Shown here piece after piece: positions 8,784-12,367 of a stretch of DNA of 12,367 nt; position 1 is the stretch's first letter, and every line of letters begins with the position of its first letter. Under the pieces are notes generated by a model, which had not been told where the DNA came from, made no database searches, and was given only the letters and a program-made list of their open reading frames with translations. A program made the translations under genes and the position numbers. The DNA is from CAZEFK01 sp964511405 (GTDB lineage Bacteria; Pseudomonadota; Alphaproteobacteria; Elsterales; Elsteraceae). The stretch is taken from NCBI GenBank assembly GCA_964511405.1, contig CAZEFK010000209.1, positions 1 to 12,367 of the forward strand. Direction: 5' to 3'.

Positions 8784-8800
8784 CAGCGCAAGACGCGCTG
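8784..8800 (-). other. Leader hairpin just before the narK start
   Basis: Perfect 6-bp stem CAGCGC/GCGCTG with loop GTCTT on the minus strand, 17 nt upstream of the narK ATG. It is followed by GGATTTGCG, so it has only three T's and is a poor intrinsic terminator by itself. Its left arm could instead pair upstream (8797-8822: GCTG/CAGC plus GATG/CAUC), giving two mutually exclusive folds. A role in attenuation or in masking the narK ribosome site is inference. Confidence 0.35.
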
Positions 8801-8852
8801 TCAGATGCGAACCATCATCAGCTCGCGGGGGACGGACCGATCGCGGCGACGG

Positions 8853-8896
8853 CCGCCCGCCATTGGGCAACCCTCGGTCGGCAGTTCCGCGCCGAC
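8853..8896 (-). promoter_or_regulatory. Candidate NasT (ANTAR) target: two tandem hairpins at the 5' end of the narK-nirBD-nasA leader
   Basis: Hairpin 1 (8896-8877) has stem GTCGGC/GCCGAC plus a G-U pair and a six-base loop CGGAAC. After a 6-nt linker (CGAGGG), hairpin 2 (8870-8853) has stem TTGCCC/GGGCGG (four Watson-Crick and two G-U pairs) and hexaloop AATGGC. ANTAR proteins are known to bind paired hexaloop hairpins with A at loop position 1 and G at position 4. Hairpin 2 fits both; hairpin 1 fits neither position, which lowers confidence. Location supports the call: it begins about 2 nt after the predicted sigma-54 start and lies directly downstream of nasST. The 3' arm of hairpin 2 can alternatively pair onward (GGCG/CGCC). 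Confidence 0.45.
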
Positions 8897-8908
8897 ATCG
8901 TCCCTTTC

Positions 8909-8925
8909 AGCAAAGGCCGTGCCAA
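8909..8925 (-). promoter_or_regulatory. Sigma-54 (-24/-12) promoter for narK-nirB-nirD-nasA
   Basis: Minus strand reads TTGGCACGGCCTTTGCT, matching the RpoN consensus YTGGCACGrNNNTTGCW at every specified position, with correct GG-to-GC spacing. Predicted start is near 8898, giving a leader of about 130 nt before the narK ATG. Nitrate-assimilation operons of several proteobacteria use RpoN with NtrC, so nitrogen limitation is the expected signal. I did not find a convincing NtrC palindrome upstream. Confidence 0.82.
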
Positions 8926-8958
8926 GTGTCGGGTCGGCTTCGCAAGGCTGCTCCTGCC

Positions 8959-8984
8959 GTCATCCCCGCGTAAGCGGGGATCCA
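8959..8984 (+). repeat. REP-like palindrome, copy 1
   Basis: 26-base unit starting GTCATCCCCGCG and ending GCGGGGATCCA, with an internal hairpin ATCCCCGC/GCGGGGAT. It matches the reverse complement of copy 2 at 24 of 26 positions. Units of this GTCATCCCCGCG...GCGGGGATCC form are dispersed in many GC-rich proteobacterial genomes. Confidence 0.85.
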
Positions 8985-9036
8985 GCCGTTGTGGCGAACT
9001 CCGCGCCATTGCACCTGATATTGAGGTCGAGCCAGC

Positions 9037-9062
9037 TGGATCCCCGCCTTCGCGGGGATGAC
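9037..9062 (-). repeat. REP-like palindrome, copy 2 (inverted relative to copy 1)
   Basis: Inverted partner of the unit at 8959-8984, separated by 52 bases of unrelated sequence. Each copy folds by itself, and the two together can form a 104-base stem-loop, the paired layout typical of BIME-type elements. On the minus strand it is preceded by TTTTTT (9069-9064), so it is not a T-tract terminator for nasS. Confidence 0.85.
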
Positions 9063-9103
9063 AAAAAAGTCCTCGCGCCCGTGTCGTGTGCAGCCCATGC
9101 AGC

Positions 9104-9128
9104 CCTGCCTGCGCATGCCGCGGGCAGG
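9104..9128 (-). terminator. Hairpin 5 nt after the nasS stop, possible 3' end of nasTS RNA
   Basis: Stem CCTGCC/GGCAGG extended by CGC/GCG across one mismatch, with a five-base loop. It lies directly behind the nasS TGA. No T-tract follows immediately; the only T run (TTTTTT, 9069-9064) is about 35 nt further. It may therefore be a stabilising 3' hairpin or a Rho-dependent end rather than a true intrinsic terminator. The rest of the 367-bp gap (8767-9133) beyond this hairpin, the repeats, promoter and leader shows no gene. Confidence 0.35.
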
Positions 9129-9133
9129 TGCGT

Positions 9134-10291
9134 TCAATTATTGTGCACTGCACCCAATCGGTCGGGGTCGAACACCGTGCCGTCGCAGAAGCGGTCGGCG
9201 GGCATGGCGATGGTGCCCAGGGCCCAGGGCTGGTCGTGGGCGCCTTCCGGTTTCCAATCGGCCGCGGGCACGGCAAGGCCGGCGGGCGCCAGGGCCGCCC
9301 GGTACAGGTCCGGGCGATAGACCGCTGCGGCCAGGGCGCGCAGGTCGACGGTGTCCGCGACCAGCCCCCAGCGCCGCATCTGGTCCAGGAACCACAGCGC
9401 CTGCGAGCGCCAGGGGAAGGTGGCGGCACCGGCGAAGAACCGGCAGCCGCCGCCCAGCGGCGCGGTGCCGCCGGGCAGCGCCGTCAGCAGCGCGTGGCTA
9501 TCGACATCGACATAGCGGCGGCGCGACAGCAGCGCGGCGGTATAGGTGGAGTTCTCCGCCTGGTCGCAGAATTGCGCCGCGCGCAGCAGCGCCCGGAGCG
9601 CCGCCGCCAGCGCCTCGGGCGCCGCCTCGGCCCAGCGCGCGCGCACGGCGAAAGCCTTCTCCGGTGCCGCCGCCCAGATGTCGCCCGAGGTCGCGATGGC
9701 GGCGCCGGCCTGGGCCCGCCGCGCCACCGCGCCCCACGGCGCGCCAGCGCAGAACCCGGCGATCTGGCCCGCGGCCAGTGCCTCGACGGCGCGGGCCGGC
9801 GGCACCACCACCAGCCGGACATCGCGCCCGGCCTCGATGCCGGCGGTCGCCAGCCAGTAGCGCAGCAGCAGGTTGTGCGTCGAATAGGCATGCACCACGC
9901 CCAGCGCCAGCGGCCGGGCGCGCAGAGCCTCGGCCAGCGCCTGGACGCGCGGCATGCCGGCCTGCGCGGCGCGCTCGGCGGTCTCGTCCGCCAATCGGCG
10001 CTCGAGCGTGACGGTGTTGCCGCCGGCGCTGACCATCGACGGCACGATCAGCGGCTGGGCGCCACCGCGCAGGCCCAGCTGCACCGCGAAGGCCAGCGGC
10101 GGCACGATCACGGCCGCATCCAGGGCGCCGAAGGCCAGCTTGTCGGCGATATTGGCCCAGGACGGCTCGACCGCGATGTCGACCTCCAGCCCCTCGTCGG
10201 CGAAGAAGCCGAATTCGTGGGCCAGGATCACCGGCGCGCCGTCGGTGAGGCGCAGCAGGCCGATGCGCATGCGCGGCGGGGTGGCACTCAT
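9134..10291 (-). CDS. nasS: Nitrate/nitrite sensor NasS (NrtA/CmpA-like binding protein, cytoplasmic)
   Basis: 385 residues related to the nitrate/bicarbonate-binding proteins NrtA and CmpA: IGLLRLTDGAPVILAHEFGFF at the start, the GALDAAVIVPPLAFA segment, YSTHNLLLRYWL, and GFCAGAPWG. Unlike the periplasmic transport proteins it has no signal peptide and no lipobox, as expected of a cytoplasmic sensor. In the known NasST system NasS holds NasT inactive until nitrate or nitrite binds, then releases it. The ATG overlaps the nasT stop by 4 bases (ATGA), so the two partners are translationally coupled and likely made in matched amounts; no strong ribosome site is seen. Identification rests on family features plus the neighbouring ANTAR gene; a stray ABC-transporter binding protein is unlikely because no permease or ATPase is nearby. 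Confidence 0.93.
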   Translation of the reverse strand: MSATPPRMRIGLLRLTDGAPVILAHEFGFFADEGLEVDIAVEPSWANIADKLAFGALDAAVIVPPLAFAVQLGLRGGAQPLIVPSMVSAGGNTVTLERRLADETAERAAQAGMPRVQALAEALRARPLALGVVHAYSTHNLLLRYWLATAGIEAGRDVRLVVVPPARAVEALAAGQIAGFCAGAPWGAVARRAQAGAAIATSGDIWAAAPEKAFAVRARWAEAAPEALAAALRALLRAAQFCDQAENSTYTAALLSRRRYVDVDSHALLTALPGGTAPLGGGCRFFAGAATFPWRSQALWFLDQMRRWGLVADTVDLRALAAAVYRPDLYRAALAPAGLAVPAADWKPEGAHDQPWALGTIAMPADRFCDGTVFDPDRLGAVHNN

Positions 10292-10893
10292 GGCCGCTTG
10301 CGCTCGGCGAGCAGCGCCGCCGCGGGATCGGCGTCGTGCGCCGTGAGGAAATCGGCCACCACGGCGGCCAGCTTGCGGTTTTCGTTCATCGCCTTCTTCT
10401 GCAGCCAGCGATAGGCCTCGGGCTCGGTCATGCGGCGGCCCTGCATCAGGATCGCCTTGGCGCGCTCGATCATGCGCCGCTCCTCCAGCTGCGCCCGGGC
10501 CTGGGCCAGCTCGGTCTCGACATGGCGGTAGCGGCGGAACAGCGCGATCGCCGAGGCCATGATCGGCCGGATGTCCTGCAGCGCCACGCCGGACAGGTTG
10601 TAGGAGCAGACGCCGGCCGCCACGGCGTCCTCGGCAAAGGTCGGGTCGTCGCTGCCGGCGAACATCACGATCGGATGCGCAGCCGAGACCGCGCGGATGT
10701 CCTCCAGCGCGTCGCGGTCGGGCAGCGCCATGTCGATGATGATCAGGTCGGGCCGCGTGCGCTCGACGGTGTCGGCCAGGTCGGCGCCGTCCGGCATGCG
10801 CACGATCTCGGCAAAATCGGAGTCCGACAGCGTCTGCTCCAGCGCCCGCGCGCGCTCAGGGTCGGTGTCGAGGAGCAGAATCTTGAGCGGCAT
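10288..10893 (-). CDS. nasT: NasT, receiver-ANTAR transcription antiterminator
   Basis: 201 residues. Residues 1-120 are a CheY-like receiver domain with the acidic pair D9/D11 and the phosphorylation-site position D54 (PDLIIIDMALPD). The conserved receiver lysine is absent: AAGVCSYNLSG stands where a lysine would be, as in other NasT proteins, which are controlled by NasS binding rather than by phosphorylation. Residues about 121-140 form a helical linker, and about 133-184 the ANTAR RNA-binding domain (ERRMIERAKAILMQGRRMTE, then YRWLQKKAMNENRKL). It is expected to bind hairpins in the leader upstream of narK and prevent premature termination. First gene of the minus-strand series, overlapping nasS by 4 bp. 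The ATG lacks a Shine-Dalgarno and may be leaderless. Confidence 0.95.
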   Translation of the reverse strand: MPLKILLLDTDPERARALEQTLSDSDFAEIVRMPDGADLADTVERTRPDLIIIDMALPDRDALEDIRAVSAAHPIVMFAGSDDPTFAEDAVAAGVCSYNLSGVALQDIRPIMASAIALFRRYRHVETELAQARAQLEERRMIERAKAILMQGRRMTEPEAYRWLQKKAMNENRKLAAVVADFLTAHDADPAAALLAERKRP

Positions 10894-10901
10894 CGCCGGG
10901 C

Positions 10902-10930
10902 ATAGTTCCGCCGGCGGGAGATTTTTTCAA
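10902..10930 (-). promoter_or_regulatory. Weak candidate sigma-70 promoter for nasTS
   Basis: Minus strand has TTGAAA (10930-10925), a 17-bp spacer and AACTAT (10907-10902), 5/6 and 3/6 matches to the -35 and -10 consensus. The -10 ends only 8 nt before the nasT ATG, so transcription would begin within a few bases of the start codon. No sigma-54 site is seen here. Proposed mainly because spacing is ideal and the gap (10894-10997) is only 104 bp. Confidence 0.3.
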
Positions 10931-10997
10931 CGGAGCCGCAGGGGGCGGACGCTGGACCAGCACGCCACCGCCGTGTAGGTCCACCCGCAATCTCGTC

Positions 10998-12035
10998 ATG
11001 GACCGGTCACGACGCGGGGGGCCTTTTTTGACGATCGACTCGAAGGCCGCCATCGCCACGTTCACGGACCCCGAGGCCTACGCGCATGCGACGGTCAGGC
11101 TTGCGCCCGGCGCCGTGTCCCGCTTCGTGGGCACGGTCGGCGAGCCCTTCTACGCGAAAATCGCCCGTTTGAGCCTCGACCAGCTCGGCCTTGGTGTCGG
11201 CCGGGCCTCGGTGCCGGTCGCCTTCACCGCCGGTATTCCCAACGCGCACGTCTTCGTGTTCGCCACCGAAGCCGCCGCCCCGCGCCGAGTTTCGGGCTGG
11301 ATGGTCGGACGCCAGCACATCTTTCACCATCGACCCAACGACGAGGCCTTTGCCACCTCGCCGTCGGGCCAGCCCTTTCCCTACGCCATGATCGCCGTGC
11401 CCCTCCCCCTGATGGCCGTGCACGGCCCTGGCGCGACCGGCCTCGATCCCAAGGTGCCGCTGAACGACGACCGGTTGTTCCTCGCCCCCGAGGCGGCGCT
11501 GGCCCGGTTGGTCGCCCTGATGAACGATGCCGCGCGCCTCGCCGAGGAGGCGCCCTGGGTCGTCGCGGCATCGGGGCCGGCCAAGGCCCTGGCCGGCACG
11601 ATCACGGAGGCGCTGATTGCGTGCCTGACCCAGGGCCGCGCCCGGCGGGACCGGGCCGCGCTGGGCCGCCACCGCCAGATCGTCGCCAGGCTCGAGCAGG
11701 CGATGCAGGAGCGCCCGGAGGAGATGCTGTCCCTGCCCGACATCTGCGCCGCGGTTGGCGTCGCTCAGCGGACCCTCAACCTCGCCTGCATGGAGTTCCT
11801 GGGCCAGGGCGCCATGCAATATGCCCGCGCGCGGCGCCTCGATCACGTTCGCGCGGTGCTGCTGACGTCCGACCCCGAAGCGACGCGGATCACCGATGTC
11901 GCCATGCGCTTCGGCTTCTGGGAGCTCGGCCGTTTCGCCCAGGCCTATCGCATGCGCTTCGGCGAACGTCCCTCCGACACGCTGCGGCGCAATATGACCG
12001 CGAGCCCGCGACTTGTTCATGCCAGAATCGCATAG
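10998..12035 (+). CDS. AraC-family transcriptional regulator
   Basis: 345 residues from ATG 10998. A TTG at 11028, preceded closely by GGGGGG, gives a 335-residue protein starting (M)TIDSKAAIATF and may be the true start; the extra N-terminus (MDRSRRGGPF) has no family look and no ribosome site. Residues about 1-235 are a sensory domain I cannot assign to a ligand. Residues about 230-335 are a two-helix-turn-helix AraC domain: first HTH LSLPDICAAVGVAQRTL, second ITDVAMRFGFWELGRFAQAY, ending FGERPSDTLRR. Proteins with the FGFWELGRFAQAYR pattern belong to an EutR-like group common in alphaproteobacteria. It is divergent from nasT and 88 bp upstream of the peroxiredoxin; control of that gene is possible but unproven. 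No link to nitrate is visible. Confidence 0.9.
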   Translation: MDRSRRGGPFLTIDSKAAIATFTDPEAYAHATVRLAPGAVSRFVGTVGEPFYAKIARLSLDQLGLGVGRASVPVAFTAGIPNAHVFVFATEAAAPRRVSGWMVGRQHIFHHRPNDEAFATSPSGQPFPYAMIAVPLPLMAVHGPGATGLDPKVPLNDDRLFLAPEAALARLVALMNDAARLAEEAPWVVAASGPAKALAGTITEALIACLTQGRARRDRAALGRHRQIVARLEQAMQERPEEMLSLPDICAAVGVAQRTLNLACMEFLGQGAMQYARARRLDHVRAVLLTSDPEATRITDVAMRFGFWELGRFAQAYRMRFGERPSDTLRRNMTASPRLVHARIA

Positions 12036-12110
12036 TGCGGCGCCGATCCGGTTGGTATCGAAATCGAAAGCGAGCCGAGAGCAATCCGGCTGTGCGCGAG
12101 GCCAGAAGCG

Positions 12111-12115
12111 AGGAG
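12111..12115 (+). promoter_or_regulatory. Ribosome binding site deciding the GTG start of the peroxiredoxin
   Basis: AGGAG 8 nt before GTG 12124. There is no in-frame ATG near the family's usual N-terminus, so this site supports the GTG start. Confidence 0.75.
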
Positions 12116-12123
12116 AAGCACCC

Positions 12124-12367
12124 GTGTCACTGCGGATCAATTCCGAAGCCCCGAACTTCGTGGCGGAGACCACACAGGGCACAATCGATTTCCATGCTTG
12201 GATTGCCGACAGCTGGGCGATCCTGTTCTCCCATCCCAAGGACTTCACTCCGGTCTGCACCACGGAGCTGGGTTACATGGCCGGGCTGAAGCCCGAATTC
12301 GACAAGCGCAACACGAAGATCATCGGGCTCAGTGTCGACCCCGTGGGCAACCATGCCCTCTGGGCCA
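12124..12367 (+). CDS. 1-Cys (Prx6-type) peroxiredoxin, 5' part only
   Basis: First 81 residues of a thiol peroxidase, cut by the window end. The protein starts (M)SLRINSEAPNF, and HPKDFTPVCTTE carries the peroxidatic cysteine (Cys45) in the PVCTTE context typical of the Prx6 subfamily; Thr42 and Pro38/Pro43 complete the active-site motif. KIIGLSVDPVGNH follows as in family members. It reduces hydrogen peroxide and organic hydroperoxides in the cytoplasm. The C-terminal half is not visible. It follows the AraC regulator on the same strand by 88 bp, in which I see no clear promoter or terminator. Confidence 0.95.
   Translation, partial: MSLRINSEAPNFVAETTQGTIDFHAWIADSWAILFSHPKDFTPVCTTELGYMAGLKPEFDKRNTKIIGLSVDPVGNHALWA

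Noticed and set aside
4780..8973. A 4.2-kb stop-free frame on the + strand (1397 codons) antisense to nirD, nirB and narK
   Set aside because: Its translation is rich in His, Gln, Gly, Arg and Ala with no recognisable domain. It is the expected mirror of strongly GC-biased third codon positions in real minus-strand genes carrying unmistakable motifs.
9007..9022. Possible NtrC half-site GGTGCA on the minus strand within the REP spacer
   Set aside because: Only one half matches; the other arm at the required 5-bp spacing does not. The GGTGCAGTGCAC at about 9141-9153 has half-sites too close together and lies in nasS coding sequence.
8953..9070. REP pair considered as a CRISPR remnant or transposon ends
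   Set aside because: Only two inverted copies, no regular spacers, no target duplication seen and no transposase gene in the window.
9090..9105. Direct repeat GCAGCCC twice, 9 bp apart
   Set aside because: Too short to call in a 70% G+C region, and no regulator with this site is known to me.
10905..10928. Plus-strand hairpin CCG/CGG followed by TTTTTT, looking like a terminator
   Set aside because: The stem is 3-4 bp and no plus-strand gene ends here; the T run fits better as part of the candidate nasT promoter on the other strand.
11007..12263. Minus-strand 418-codon frame opposite the AraC gene
   Set aside because: Low-complexity Gly/Arg/Ala/His composition with no domain, while the + strand frame has a clear AraC DNA-binding domain.

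Overview
The window is about 70% G+C, with tightly packed genes. It carries an assimilatory nitrate/nitrite locus of a proteobacterium, most likely an alphaproteobacterium: NasST control (nitrate-responsive NasS plus ANTAR antiterminator NasT), a NirBD-type NADH nitrite reductase, and a NasA ending in a [2Fe-2S] domain. The genus cannot be fixed from sequence reading alone.

Layout. Bases 2-2079 (+ strand) hold the 3' end of a formate/nitrite channel gene (FNT/NirC family), followed by a gene for a fused PP2C phosphatase and Ser/Thr kinase with a C-terminal membrane anchor. These converge, with only 4 bases between stop codons, on a minus-strand operon that reads from right to left: nasT, nasS (4-bp overlap), a 367-bp intergenic region, narK-type transporter, nirB, nirD and nasA. 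Gaps in the structural part are 12 nt, 3 nt and a 1-nt overlap, so it is almost certainly one transcript. On the + strand from 10998 follow an AraC-type regulator and the start of a 1-Cys peroxiredoxin, which appear to be a separate unit.

The 367-bp nasS-narK gap is the control region. It contains a hairpin just after nasS, a pair of inverted REP-like palindromes, a sigma-54 -24/-12 promoter that matches consensus at every fixed position, and a predicted leader of about 130 nt. The leader starts with two adjacent hairpins 6 nt apart. The second has a hexaloop with A at position 1 and G at position 4, as expected of an ANTAR-protein target. The model is: nitrogen limitation activates the sigma-54 promoter, NasS bound to nitrate or nitrite releases NasT, and NasT binds the leader and allows transcription of the structural genes. 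NarK imports nitrate, NasA reduces it to nitrite, and NirBD reduces nitrite to ammonium with NADH. The FNT channel probably moves nitrite.

Most of this is a known type of system. The least understood parts are the membrane-anchored kinase/phosphatase, whose substrate is not evident, the shared NirB-like tail on NasA, and the exact architecture of the NasT leader, which departs from the textbook motif in one loop and lacks an obvious U-tract terminator.
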